A DNA stretch of 64,000 nt, taken from the NCBI RefSeq assembly GCF_036898465.1, contig NZ_JARUMJ010000001.1, positions 4,712,001-4,776,000 on the forward strand. The letters run 5' to 3'. Source of the stretch: Streptomyces sp. B21-105. Its GTDB lineage: Bacteria > Actinomycetota > Actinomycetes > Streptomycetales > Streptomycetaceae. How positions within the stretch are numbered: the stretch's first letter is position 1; each line of letters starts with the position of its first letter. The notes under the pieces were generated by a model. It saw only the letters and a program-made list of their open reading frames with translations. It did no database searches and was not told where the DNA came from. Below, one piece after another: positions 42,821 through 51,806 of this stretch. A program made the translations under genes and the position numbers.

Positions 42821-42857
42821 CGCGGGCCCCGCCGGAACTCGACCGGCGGGGCCCGCG
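42821..42857 (-). terminator. Strong hairpin after pknB
   Basis: A perfect 15-bp stem (CGCGGGCCCCGCCGG at 42821-42835 and its complement at 42843-42857) with a 7-nt loop, 20 bp after the pknB stop. It should end the fhaA-to-pknB operon. Confidence 0.8.
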
Positions 42858-42877
42858 TGCTGTGTTTCTCCGTCCGG

Positions 42878-44854
42878 CTAGCCGCCGCCGCCGCCGAAGA
42901 AGCCGCCGCCGTTGTTGCCGCCGTTGTTGTCGCCGTTCTTGATGGCGATCAGGTTGACCGTCTGCCCCCTGTTGACCGTGCTGCCGGGGGCCGGGTCGGA
43001 GCTGATGACCTGGGCGTCGTCGTCCTGGGAACCGGCGACGTTGCCGACGTTCAGGCCCGCGTCCCGCAGCGCCTTCTTGGCGTCCTTCAGGGACATGCCC
43101 TGGAGGTTGCCCGGGACCTGCGTCTGGGTGCTCTTGCCGATCTGGATCTGCACCTTGGAGCCCTTGTCGGCCTGCGAGCCGATCGACGGCACGGTCTGGA
43201 TGACCTTGCCGACCTGGTTCTGGTCCTGGGTGTCGACCTCGACGCACTCGCCCTTGAGGCCGTTCTGCTCCATCCGGGCCTTGGCTTCGTCACAGCTACT
43301 GTTGAAGACGTCGGGGACGGTGGACTTCTCCTCAGCCTTGGCGATGGTGAGGGTGATGGTGGCGCCCTTCTCCACCTGCGCGCCGAGCTTCGGATTCTGC
43401 TTCAGGACGGTGCCCTCCTCCTCGGTGGACACCTCTTCCTTCGTCTCGACCTCGAACTGGTACTGGTCGCCCCCCAGGAGCGTCTTCGCCTCGTCCAGGC
43501 TGCTGCCGAGGACCGACGGGACGACCACCTTCGGCGCGCCCGTGGAGACGACGAGTTTGACGGTGTCGCCCTTGTTGACGTCCTTGCCGAACGCCGGGTC
43601 CTGTGTGCAGATGTTGCCCTTGGGCTGGTTCTCGCATTCGGCTTCGGTGCTCTGCACCGTCAGCTCCACGTTGCCGGCCATCGTCTTGGCGCGGTCCAGG
43701 GTCTGGCCGACGAAGTTCGGGACGGCGAACGGCTTGTCCGCGGCGCCGTCGCTGCTGACCACCCACTTGCCGATCAGGACCGCGCCCACCAGCACCAGCA
43801 CCGCGGCGACGACCAGCAGGATCGTCGAGGTGTTCGACTTCTTCTGGCGGCGCCGGTCGGGCCGGTCGTCGTAGCCGTAGCCGCCGTCGTCCGGGTTCAT
43901 GGGCGGCAGCATCGACGTGGCGCCGGCGTCCTCCGGGCGCATCGCCGTCGTGGCGTGGCCGTCGCCGTACCCGCCGTAGCCGACCGAGCCCATCGCGGCT
44001 GTGGCGGCGACCGGCTGGCCGTCGAGGCAGGCCTCGATGTCCAGGCGCATCTCGTCGGCGGACTGGTAGCGGTAGTTCGGGTCCTTGACCAGTGCCCGCA
44101 GGACGATCGCGTCCATCTCGGGGGTGATCTCGGGGTCGAAGACGCTCGGCGGCTGCGGCTCCTCCCGGACATGCTGGTAGGCCACCGCGACCGGGGAGTC
44201 CCCGACGAACGGCGGCCGCACCGTCAGCAACTCGTAGAGCAGACAGCCGGTGGAGTACAGGTCGGAGCGGGCGTCGACCTGCTCGCCCTTGGCCTGCTCC
44301 GGCGAGAGGTACTGCGCCGTGCCGATGACCGCCGACGTCTGCGTCATCGTCATGCCGGAGTCGCCCATGGCACGGGCGATGCCGAAGTCCATGACCTTGA
44401 CCTGGCCGTTGCGCGTCAGCATGACGTTCGCCGGCTTGATGTCGCGGTGGACGATGCCGGCTCTGTGCGAGTACTCCAGCGCCTGGAGGATGCCGATGGT
44501 CATCTCCAGCGTCCGCTCCGGCAGCAGCTTGCGGCCGGAGTGGAGCAGCTCGCGGAGCGTGGACCCGTCGACGTACTCCATGACGATGTACGGGATGGAC
44601 ACCTCGCCGATGTAGTCCTCGCCCGTGTCGTACACCGCCACGATCGCGGGGTGGTTGAGCGAGGCGGCAGACTGGGCCTCCCGGCGGAACCGGGCCTGGA
44701 AGGAAGGGTCACGCGCGAGGTCCGCGCGCAGCGTCTTCACCGCCACGGTACGGCCGAGGCGGGTGTCATGCGCGAGGTAGACCTCGGCCATGCCACCACG
44801 GCCGAGCACGTGGCCCAGCTCGTACCGGCCGCCGAGGCGACGCGGCTCTTCCAT
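42878..44854 (-). CDS. pknB: PASTA-domain serine/threonine protein kinase PknB
   Basis: A 658-residue transmembrane kinase that couples cell-wall precursors to phosphorylation of division proteins. The kinase domain (about 10-270) has GRGGMAEVY, VAVKTLR, IVHRDIKPANVML, MDFGIARAMG and LSPEQAKGE. A juxtamembrane linker ends in a basic stretch (RPDRRRQKK) before the membrane helix (STILLVVAAVLVLVGAVLIGKWVV). Four extracellular PASTA repeats follow, beginning FAVPNFVGQTLDRAK and VVVPSVLGSSLDEAK. The C-terminus is Gly/Asn-rich (NNGGGFFGGGGG). It is the last gene of the fha-pstP-rodA-pbpA-pknB cluster. Confidence 0.96.
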   Translation of the reverse strand: MEEPRRLGGRYELGHVLGRGGMAEVYLAHDTRLGRTVAVKTLRADLARDPSFQARFRREAQSAASLNHPAIVAVYDTGEDYIGEVSIPYIVMEYVDGSTLRELLHSGRKLLPERTLEMTIGILQALEYSHRAGIVHRDIKPANVMLTRNGQVKVMDFGIARAMGDSGMTMTQTSAVIGTAQYLSPEQAKGEQVDARSDLYSTGCLLYELLTVRPPFVGDSPVAVAYQHVREEPQPPSVFDPEITPEMDAIVLRALVKDPNYRYQSADEMRLDIEACLDGQPVAATAAMGSVGYGGYGDGHATTAMRPEDAGATSMLPPMNPDDGGYGYDDRPDRRRQKKSNTSTILLVVAAVLVLVGAVLIGKWVVSSDGAADKPFAVPNFVGQTLDRAKTMAGNVELTVQSTEAECENQPKGNICTQDPAFGKDVNKGDTVKLVVSTGAPKVVVPSVLGSSLDEAKTLLGGDQYQFEVETKEEVSTEEEGTVLKQNPKLGAQVEKGATITLTIAKAEEKSTVPDVFNSSCDEAKARMEQNGLKGECVEVDTQDQNQVGKVIQTVPSIGSQADKGSKVQIQIGKSTQTQVPGNLQGMSLKDAKKALRDAGLNVGNVAGSQDDDAQVISSDPAPGSTVNRGQTVNLIAIKNGDNNGGNNGGGFFGGGGG

Positions 44855-45023
44855 AGCTACCTACCAGCCCTCTCCGTCGGTCCCGCCCGGCACACATGTG
44901 CGGACGGAGGCTGCCGTCCGGGCATACCGTACCCGGACGGAGCTGTGTGACCTGGCCAAGCCCGTCACCCGATACGAGACCGGTATCGCAACGTGCACCG
45001 ATGTGTAGGCGACGTGATGGGGG

Positions 45024-46490
45024 TCACTTCTTGTTGCCGATGACTGCCTTCATCACGTCCCTTGCGATCGGGCCGGCGAGACCGCCGCCGGTGATGTCGC
45101 CGCGGTTGGCCGCGCCGTCCTCGACGACGACGGCGACGGCGACCGGCGCGCTGCCGTCGGACAGCTTGGCGTACGAGATGAACCAGGCGTACGGCTTCTC
45201 ACTGTTGTTGAGGCCGTGCTGGGCGGTACCGGTCTTGCCGCCGACCTTCACGCCGTCGATCTTGGCCTTGCCGCCGGTGCCGTTCGCGTCCTCGACGACC
45301 GTCTCCATCATCTTCTGGAGGGCCTGCGCGGTCTTCGCCGAGACGGCCTGGGACAGCTGCTGGGGCTCCGTGGTCTCCAGCGGGTCCAGCTTCGCCCAGA
45401 CCTGGTCCACCATGTAGGGCTTCATCAGCTTGCCGTCGTTGGCGACCGCCGAGGCGACCATGGCCATCTGCAGCGGGGTGGCCCGGTTCGAGCCCTGGCC
45501 GATGCCGTCCAGCGCGTTCTGCGGCGGGTTGTCCTTGGGGTAGACCGACTCGGCGGCGCGCACCGGGGTGTCCAGTTCGGCCTCGTTGAAACCGAACTTG
45601 GCGGCCTGCTCGATCATCTTGTCGTTGCCGACGTTGTCGGCCATCTTCGCGAAGACGGTGTTGCAGGACACCATGAGCGCGTAGCGCAGGGTGGCGTCCT
45701 TGCACTCGCCGTGCTCGTTGGTGAGCTTGTTCGTGGACTGCGGCAGCTTGAACGGGTCCGGGGTGTCGGTCTTGTCGTCGATGTCCTCGACCTCGCCGTT
45801 CTCCAGCGCCGCGGCGGCCGTGACCACCTTGAACGTGGAACCGGGCGGGTAGGTCTCGCGCAGCGCCCGGTTGAGCATCGGGTCGTCGGGGTTGTTCTTC
45901 TTCTGGACCTTGTTCCACTCCTCGGCGTCCTTGTCGGAGGACCCGGCGAACTTCGAGGGGTCGTACGACGGCGTCGAGACCAGCGCCAGGATCTTGCCGG
46001 TGGACGGCTCGATCGCGGCGACCGCGCCCTTCTTGTCGCCCAGGCCCTGGTAGGCGGCCTTCTGCGCGGCGGCGTTGAGGGTGGTGACGACGCTGCCGCC
46101 CTCCTTCTCCTTGCCCGTGATCATGTCCAGGGTGTTGCGGAAGAACAGCCGGTCGTCGTTGCCGCTGAGGATGCCGTCCTCCAGCTTCTCCAGCTGGTTG
46201 GCGCCGAAGGCCTGCGAGGAGTACCCGGTGACCGGCGCCCACATCGCACCGTTGGTCCAGGTGCGCTTGTACTTGTAGTCGCCGGTGGTCTCCACCGAAC
46301 CGGTGATCGCCTTGCCGTCGACGATGATGTCGCCGCGCGGGGTGGCGTACCGCGTGATGTTGACGCGGCGGTTCTTGGTGTCGCTGGCGAGGCTTTCCGC
46401 CTTGACGTACTGCAGGTAGTTGTCCCGCAGCAGCAGGGTGAGGATCAGGAGGCCGCAGAAGATCGCGATCCGGCGCAGGGGCTTGTTCAT
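45024..46490 (-). CDS. pbpA: Penicillin-binding protein PbpA, class B transpeptidase
   Basis: A 488-residue class B PBP, a monofunctional D,D-transpeptidase paired with the RodA-type glycosyltransferase. An N-terminal anchor (IAIFCGLLILTLLLRDNYLQY) is followed by the non-catalytic domain. Transpeptidase motifs are present in order: STFK in YPPGSTFKVVTAAA, SCN in LMVSCNTVFAK and KTG in VGGKTGTAQHG. It overlaps the upstream rodA gene by 4 nt and precedes pknB by 169 bp. Length is normal for PbpA. Confidence 0.96.
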   Translation of the reverse strand: MNKPLRRIAIFCGLLILTLLLRDNYLQYVKAESLASDTKNRRVNITRYATPRGDIIVDGKAITGSVETTGDYKYKRTWTNGAMWAPVTGYSSQAFGANQLEKLEDGILSGNDDRLFFRNTLDMITGKEKEGGSVVTTLNAAAQKAAYQGLGDKKGAVAAIEPSTGKILALVSTPSYDPSKFAGSSDKDAEEWNKVQKKNNPDDPMLNRALRETYPPGSTFKVVTAAAALENGEVEDIDDKTDTPDPFKLPQSTNKLTNEHGECKDATLRYALMVSCNTVFAKMADNVGNDKMIEQAAKFGFNEAELDTPVRAAESVYPKDNPPQNALDGIGQGSNRATPLQMAMVASAVANDGKLMKPYMVDQVWAKLDPLETTEPQQLSQAVSAKTAQALQKMMETVVEDANGTGGKAKIDGVKVGGKTGTAQHGLNNSEKPYAWFISYAKLSDGSAPVAVAVVVEDGAANRGDITGGGLAGPIARDVMKAVIGNKK

Positions 46491-47926
46491 GACGGGCGGA
46501 CCACCTGGGTCATCTCGGCGTCGGGGTTGGAAGCGGGGGCGGGCGCCGGACGGCGCGCGGTGTCGCTGATCCTGATCAGGATGCCGATCAGGGCCCAGTT
46601 GGCGATGACGGACGAACCGCCGTACGCGAGGAACGGCATCGTCATACCGGTCAGCGGGATGAGCCCCATCACACCGCCGGCGACGACGAACACCTGCAGG
46701 GCGAACGCGCCGGAGAGACCGATCGCGAGCAGCTTGCCGAAGGGGTCACGGGCGGCGAGGGCGGTGCGGATGCCGCGCTCGGCGATCAGCCCGTACAGCA
46801 GCAGGAGCGCCATCAGACCGGCCAGGCCCAGCTCCTCGCCGAAAGTGGCGAGGATGAAGTCGGAGTTGGCGGCGAACTTGATCAGCTCGGAGTGGCCCTG
46901 GCCCCAGCCGGTGCCCAGCGTGCCGCCGGAGCCGAACGCCCACAGGGCCTGCATGGCCTGCTCGGAGTGGCCGTACTGCCCCGCCTGGGAGAGCGTGTAC
47001 TCCTTCATCGGGTCGAGCCAGGCCTGCACACGCTGCTGGACGTGGCTCTCGAAGCTGGCCACGCCGACCGCGCCGACCGAGGACATCAGCAGACCGAAGA
47101 CGATCCAGCTGGTCCGCTCGGTGGCGACGTACAGCATGATGACGAACATTCCGAAGAACAGCAGTGAGGTGCCGAGGTCCGTCTCGAAGACGAGAATCAG
47201 GATCGAGATGATCCAGACGACGATGATCGGGCCGAGGTCGCGGCCGCGCGGCAGGTACAGGCCGAGGACGCGGCGGCTGGCCAGGGCCAGCGCGTCGCGC
47301 TTCACCATCAGGTAGCCGGCGAAGAAGATCGCCAGGACGATCTTGGCGAACTCACCGGGCTGGATGGAGAAGCCGGCGACCGAGATCCAGATCTTGGCGC
47401 CGTAGATGTCCTGCCCGAGGCCCGGCACGAGCGGGAGCAGCAGCAGGAAGATCGCGCCGACCATCGAGATATAGGTGTAGCGCTGCAGGACGCGGTGGTC
47501 CTTGAGGAAGATCAGCACCACGATGAACAGGGCGATGCCCATCGCCGTGTACAGCAGCTGCCGTGGCGCTGCCGTGCCGGCCTGCTTGGCGAGCTGCAGA
47601 TACTTCGACTGGTCGAGCCGCCAGATGGCGACCAGCCCGAGCCCGTTCAGCAGGGTGGCCAGGGGCAGCAGCAGCGGGTCGGCGTACGGCGCGAACTTGC
47701 GGACGACGAGGTGCGCGACGCCGGCCAGCAGACCGAGCCCGAGCCCGTAGCTCAGCAGGCCGGACGGTACCTGCTCGTTGATCGCCAGGCCCACGTTGGC
47801 GTAGGCGAACACCGGGATGACGACGGCGAACACCAGTAGCGCGAGCTCGGTGTTGCGCCGGCTCGGTGTGCCGATCGAGCCGATCGTGGACGTGTGGTGC
47901 GTCGGCGAGTTGGTAGTACTGCTCAT
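46487..47926 (-). CDS. rodA: SEDS-family peptidoglycan glycosyltransferase, RodA/FtsW
   Basis: A 479-residue polytopic membrane protein (10 or so helices) that polymerises lipid II with its cognate class B PBP. SEDS landmarks are WRLDQSKYLQLAKQA, GAKIWISVAGFSIQPGEFAKIVLAIFFAGYL, the long extracytoplasmic loop with QVQAWLDPMKEY-like sequence, and the C-terminal GLIPLTGMTMPFLAYGGSS containing the catalytic-site residues. Its pairing with pbpA suggests RodA rather than FtsW, which normally lies in the dcw cluster. Confidence 0.94.
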   Translation of the reverse strand: MSSTTNSPTHHTSTIGSIGTPSRRNTELALLVFAVVIPVFAYANVGLAINEQVPSGLLSYGLGLGLLAGVAHLVVRKFAPYADPLLLPLATLLNGLGLVAIWRLDQSKYLQLAKQAGTAAPRQLLYTAMGIALFIVVLIFLKDHRVLQRYTYISMVGAIFLLLLPLVPGLGQDIYGAKIWISVAGFSIQPGEFAKIVLAIFFAGYLMVKRDALALASRRVLGLYLPRGRDLGPIIVVWIISILILVFETDLGTSLLFFGMFVIMLYVATERTSWIVFGLLMSSVGAVGVASFESHVQQRVQAWLDPMKEYTLSQAGQYGHSEQAMQALWAFGSGGTLGTGWGQGHSELIKFAANSDFILATFGEELGLAGLMALLLLYGLIAERGIRTALAARDPFGKLLAIGLSGAFALQVFVVAGGVMGLIPLTGMTMPFLAYGGSSVIANWALIGILIRISDTARRPAPAPASNPDAEMTQVVRPS

Positions 47927-47953
47927 CGTGTGACGGGGCCTCTCACGGCTTGC

Positions 47954-49540
47954 CTACTGCTCACCGCACCGCGAGACGACCTTCTGCTCCTCCTCCGAAA
48001 GGCTCGGACCGGGGGTGGGAGTGGGGGTCGCGGGTGCGGACGGGGACGCGGTTGCCGAGGGGCTCGGCGATGCCTTGGACGTGAGGGAGACGGGCGTGGT
48101 TCCCGCGCCGCCGCCCCCCTGGCCGTCAGCGGTCTTCGAAGCGGTCTGCGAGCCGGTCGTCGCTGCGGTCTTGGAACCGGTCTTCGAGGCGGTCTGCGAG
48201 CCGGTGGCGCCCGCGGCGCCGGTACCCGCCTGCTTCTTGCACGCGGACGCCTGGACGGCCAGCTCGTCGATCTTCTTCTGGGCGTTCGGCAGGCTGCCCT
48301 CGGCGATCGTCGCCTCGACCAGCTTGCGCTGGTACTGCGGGAGGTACTTGAGTTCGATCTCGGGGTGGTCCTTCTCCACCTTCGACAACGACACCCACGC
48401 CAGATCCTGGCTGATGCCCCGGTACAGGGCGACGTGCTCGCCGCTGGTGCCGACGTAGTACTGCGTCTGCGTCCAGCGGTAGCCGCCGTACAGGCCGCCG
48501 CCGATGACGGCGAGCGTGAGCACCCCGTAGAAGGATCTCTTCAGCCACCGGCGGCCCTTGCGCGGTTTGACGAAGTCGTCGTCGGTGTAGTCGCCGAAGC
48601 CGTCGGTGGGGATGAAGCCTGTGATGTCGCCGCCGGAGCCGGGCGGGCCGAACTGGCCGCCCCCGCCGTGGCCCCCCTGCTGCCTGCGGCCGAGTCCTGA
48701 GGCGCGGCCCGCCGGGGTCTGCATGATGCCGTTGTCGTGCAGCTGGAGCTGGTTCTCGGCGACCGCGCCGACCACGACCGGGGTGTCGGACAGCTGACCG
48801 GCGAGCGTGTCCCCGGTGTCCAGGTCGAGGACGTCGGCGACGATCACCGTGATGTTGTCGGGGCCGCCGCCGCGCAGCGCGAGCTGGATGAGCTCCTGCA
48901 CCGTCTCCTGCGGGCCCTGGTAGCTGGCCAGGGTGTCCTCGAGGGTCTGGTGGGACACCACGCCGGACAGGCCGTCGGAGCAGATCAGATAGCGGTCGCC
49001 GGCCCGCACCTCGCGGATCGACAGGTCCGGCTCCACATGCTCACCGCTGCCCAGCGCCCGCATCAGCAGCGACCGCTGGGGGTGGGTGGTGGCCTCTTCC
49101 TCGGTGATGCGGCCCTCGTCGACCAGGCGCTGGACCCAGGTGTGGTCCTGCGTGATCTGCGTCAGCACGCCGTCCCGCAGCAGGTACGCGCGCGAGTCGC
49201 CGACGTGGACGAGGCCGAGGCGCTGTCCGGTCCACAGCAGGGCGGTGAGGGTGGTCCCCATGCCCTCCAGCTGGGGGTCCTCCTCGACCAGCGAGCGCAG
49301 CTGGTCGTTGGCCCGCTGGACGGCCGTGCCGAGCGAGGTCAGGACGTCGGAGCCGGGCACGTCGTCGTCGAGGGCGACGATGGTGGAGATGGCCTCCGAG
49401 GAGGCGACCTCGCCGGCGGCGGCGCCGCCCATGCCGTCGGCGATGGCGAGCAGGCGCGGGCCGGCGTAACCGGAGTCCTCGTTGCCCTCCCGGATCATGC
49501 CCTTGTGCGATCCGGCGGCGAAACGCAGTGACAGACTCAT
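47954..49540 (-). CDS. pstP: PP2C-type protein phosphatase PstP
   Basis: A 528-residue phosphatase that reverses PknB phosphorylation. ATG 49540 gives MSLSLRFAAGSHKGMIREGNEDSGY. Metal-binding motifs are GNEDS, LLAIADGMGGAAAGEVAS, VHVGDSRAYLLRDG, LICSDGLSG and GGGPDNITVIVAD. The catalytic domain ends near residue 240. A Gly-rich linker leads to a membrane helix (SFYGVLTLAVIGGGLYGGY) and an extracellular domain with a TGSQTASKTGSK-type repeat and Pro/Thr-rich end. The catalytic domain is complete, unlike the element-borne PP2C at 21.8 kb. Confidence 0.95.
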   Translation of the reverse strand: MSLSLRFAAGSHKGMIREGNEDSGYAGPRLLAIADGMGGAAAGEVASSEAISTIVALDDDVPGSDVLTSLGTAVQRANDQLRSLVEEDPQLEGMGTTLTALLWTGQRLGLVHVGDSRAYLLRDGVLTQITQDHTWVQRLVDEGRITEEEATTHPQRSLLMRALGSGEHVEPDLSIREVRAGDRYLICSDGLSGVVSHQTLEDTLASYQGPQETVQELIQLALRGGGPDNITVIVADVLDLDTGDTLAGQLSDTPVVVGAVAENQLQLHDNGIMQTPAGRASGLGRRQQGGHGGGGQFGPPGSGGDITGFIPTDGFGDYTDDDFVKPRKGRRWLKRSFYGVLTLAVIGGGLYGGYRWTQTQYYVGTSGEHVALYRGISQDLAWVSLSKVEKDHPEIELKYLPQYQRKLVEATIAEGSLPNAQKKIDELAVQASACKKQAGTGAAGATGSQTASKTGSKTAATTGSQTASKTADGQGGGGAGTTPVSLTSKASPSPSATASPSAPATPTPTPGPSLSEEEQKVVSRCGEQ

Positions 49541-49680
49541 GCGCACCTCGCCCGTCGGCTCCGGGTACAGCCGGTCGTGTCGAGCCACACTGCCCACCCT
49601 CCGCTCGGGAGCACACCGGGGCCCTGAGTGCCGGCCGCCGCCGTGTGCTCGCTCCGCTCGCGCTCACTCATGATGCAGCA

Positions 49681-50202
49681 CTACTTCCGAAGCTCGATGA
49701 CGGTCTTGCCGATACGGATCGGCGCGCCCAGCGGAATCGGTGTGGGAGTCGTCAGCCGCGATCGGTCGAGGTACGTGCCGTTGGTGGAGCCCAGGTCCTC
49801 GACGATCCACTGGCCGTCGCGGTCCGGATAGATCCTGGCATGGCGGCTGGAGGCGTAGTCGTCGTCCAGCACGATCGTGCTGTCGTGCGCCCGGCCCAGA
49901 GTGATGGTCTGGCCCTGGAGCGCGACGGTCGTGCCGGTGAGGATGCCCTCGGACACCACCAGCTTCGTCGGTGCGTTGCGGCGCGTACGGCCCGCGGCGG
50001 CGGCGGGCTGCTGGCGCTGCTGCGGTGGCGCCTGCTGGCGCTGGGCCTGCTGTTGCGCCCGCCCGGCCTCCCGGCGCGCACCGCGCTGGGTGACCCGCGT
50101 ACCGAACAGGTCGCTGCGGATGACCTGCACGGCCACGATCACGAACAGCCACAGTACGGCCAGGAAACCCAGCCGCATGACCGTGAGGGTCAGCTCTGAC
50201 AT
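49681..50202 (-). CDS. fhaB: FHA-domain protein FhaB (FipA)
   Basis: A 173-residue protein with an N-terminal membrane helix (LTVMRLGFLAVLWLFVIVAVQVI), a Gln/Arg/Pro-rich linker and a C-terminal FHA phosphothreonine-binding domain: ITLGRAHDSTIVLDD, SSRHARIYPDRDGQWIVEDLGSTNGTYLD. Conserved Arg, Ser, His and Asn of the FHA pocket are present. In mycobacteria the homologue links PknB phosphorylation to division. The start ATG 50202 lies 10 bp after the fhaA stop. Confidence 0.94.
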   Translation of the reverse strand: MSELTLTVMRLGFLAVLWLFVIVAVQVIRSDLFGTRVTQRGARREAGRAQQQAQRQQAPPQQRQQPAAAAGRTRRNAPTKLVVSEGILTGTTVALQGQTITLGRAHDSTIVLDDDYASSRHARIYPDRDGQWIVEDLGSTNGTYLDRSRLTTPTPIPLGAPIRIGKTVIELRK

Positions 50203-50212
50203 TGCCCCCGCT

Positions 50213-51103
50213 TCACCCTTCGGCTTGCCGGTAAATGATGGTGGTGCTGCCCACGACGATCCGCGAGCCGTCGCGGAGCGTAGCGCGGGTGGTGTGCTGC
50301 CCGTCCACCACGATGCCGTTGGTGGAGCCGAGATCCTGGATCGTCGAGGGCGAACCGGTCCGGATCTCGCAGTGCCGGCGGGAGACGCCGGGGTCGTCGA
50401 TCCGCACGTCGGCCTCGGTGCTGCGGCCCAGCACGAGCGTCGCGCGGGAGATCTGGTGGCGTGCGCCGTTGATCTCGATCCAGTGGCGGGTGCGGGACCC
50501 GGGCTGCGGAGCCCCGGCCAGGCCGCCGCCTGCCGCGCCGGGCCGCTGTGCGCCCGCGGCGGGCGGGTAACCATAGCCGCCGGGACGGGCGCCGGGGGCG
50601 CCGGGCGGCGGGGCGGACGGCATCGGCGGAGCGGCTGCGGCGCCGGCGCGGGGATAGGCGGCGGCGCCGCCCGGTCCCGCGGAGTGCTGCCGGCCGCCGA
50701 CGGGTGCCTGGTCCGGAGCCTGGCTGCTGGACGAGGCGAGCGTACGGCTGCGCACCCGGTACAGACCCGTGTCGAGGTCGTCCGCCTTCTCCAGGTTGAC
50801 CTTGATCGGTCCCATGAAGGTGTAGCGCTGCTGCTTGGCGTAGTCGCGCACCATGCCGGCCAGCTCGTCGCCGAGCTGGCCCGAGTAGGGGCTGAGCCGC
50901 TCGTGGTCCGGCGTGCTCAGCTCCACGATGAAGTCGTTGGGGACGACGGTGCGGTCGCGGTTCCAGATCGTGGCGTTGTTGTCGCACTCGCGCTGGAGCG
51001 CACCGGCGATCTCGACGGGCTGGACCTCGGACTTGAAGACCTTGGCGAAGGTGCCGTTGACCAGACCCTCGAGACGCTGCTCGAACTTCTTCAGAACTCC
51101 CAT
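50213..51103 (-). CDS. fhaA: FHA-domain protein FhaA with N-terminal DUF3662 domain
   Basis: A 296-residue cytosolic protein; ATG 51103. The DUF3662 domain spans about 1-120 (MGVLKKFEQRLEGLVNGTFAKVFKSEVQPVEIA...PNDFIVELST). A Pro/Gly/Ala/Tyr-rich linker (about 125-205) follows, then the FHA domain (ATLVLGRSTEADVRIDDPGVSRRHCEIR, DLGSTNGIVVDG). FhaA homologues bind phosphorylated MviN and regulate peptidoglycan precursor flipping in mycobacteria. It is the first gene of the leftward envelope operon. Confidence 0.94.
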   Translation of the reverse strand: MGVLKKFEQRLEGLVNGTFAKVFKSEVQPVEIAGALQRECDNNATIWNRDRTVVPNDFIVELSTPDHERLSPYSGQLGDELAGMVRDYAKQQRYTFMGPIKVNLEKADDLDTGLYRVRSRTLASSSSQAPDQAPVGGRQHSAGPGGAAAYPRAGAAAAPPMPSAPPPGAPGARPGGYGYPPAAGAQRPGAAGGGLAGAPQPGSRTRHWIEINGARHQISRATLVLGRSTEADVRIDDPGVSRRHCEIRTGSPSTIQDLGSTNGIVVDGQHTTRATLRDGSRIVVGSTTIIYRQAEG

Positions 51104-51584
51104 GGGGCACCTCCTCCGTCGTGGCTGCTGTCCCGTGCCGTAATGCTTACCTGGTGCTGCTCGCCTGTACTGCTGCCTGTGCTGCCTGTGCTGCCTGTCT
51201 GTACTGCTTACTGATCGTATCCACGCGCCGGTGAATCGGCTGGTTCCCCCGGTCGGCCCCGTCCGCCGGTGTCGACGGCCCGCTCGTACACCTGCTGCAT
51301 ACGCTCGCTTCCGCTCAGGATCGTAGAGGCGGCCCGGGACCAGTGTCCCGCACCTGACTGTGCTCCTGGCCCGGCTCCTGGGGAGACGGCCGCCATAGGT
51401 ACGAGGTTGATACGTGAACCAGTCCTTGCGGAGACGTACGGAGACGGACGGGGACGCCCGACGGCCTCCCACCTGCTCCCTGCCCCCCGAAAGGGATGTG
51501 AACGCCCCCTGGTGCACGTGCTAATGTTCTGCATGTCGGAAGGCGACAGGCCGAAAAGCCCACAAACCCGAAGACACACCCAAT
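51104..51584. promoter_or_regulatory. 481-bp region between fhaA and tRNA-Leu
   Basis: Holds the leftward promoter of the fhaA operon (not resolved) and a CTG-rich tandem repeat (CTGCCTGTG-type, about four units at 51170-51210). TGAACG (51499-51504) and TAATGT (51522-51527), 17 nt apart, may be the tRNA-Leu promoter. No gene is supported. Confidence 0.5.
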
Positions 51585-51671
51585 GCGCGGGTGGCGGAAT
51601 AGGCAGACGCGCTGGATTCAGGTTCCAGTGCCCGCAAGGGCGTGGGGGTTCAACTCCCCCCTCGCGCACCA
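51585..51671 (+). tRNA. tRNA-Leu (anticodon CAG)
   Basis: 87 nt including encoded CCA. Acceptor GCGCGGG pairs with CTCGCGC; the anticodon stem CTGGA/TCCAG has loop TTCAGGT (anticodon CAG); a long variable arm (TGCCCGCAAGGGCG) is characteristic of class II tRNA-Leu; the T-arm is GGGGG TTCAACT CCCCC. Confidence 0.97.
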
Positions 51672-51708
51672 GGGAGCACCGACGAAAGTGCTCCGGTTGC
51701 ATTGAAGG

Positions 51709-51742
51709 AACGGGCGGTCTCGTGATCACGAGACCGCCCGTT
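51709..51742 (+). terminator. Palindromic terminator after tRNA-Leu
   Basis: A perfect 34-bp palindrome (arms AACGGGCGGTCTCGTGA and complement) is followed by TTCTT, 37 bp after the tRNA. Confidence 0.8.
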
Positions 51743-51765
51743 CTTCTCTGTGTGGCCAGAAACAC

Positions 51766-51806
51766 GTGGACCGCCGACGGCTGGAGCCGTCGGCGGTCCA
51801 CTTTTT
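51766..51806 (+). terminator. Second terminator after tRNA-Leu
   Basis: A perfect 16-bp stem (GTGGACCGCCGACGGC at 51766-51781 and complement at 51786-51801), 4-nt loop and TTTTT tail. It may serve tRNA-Leu read-through. Confidence 0.85.
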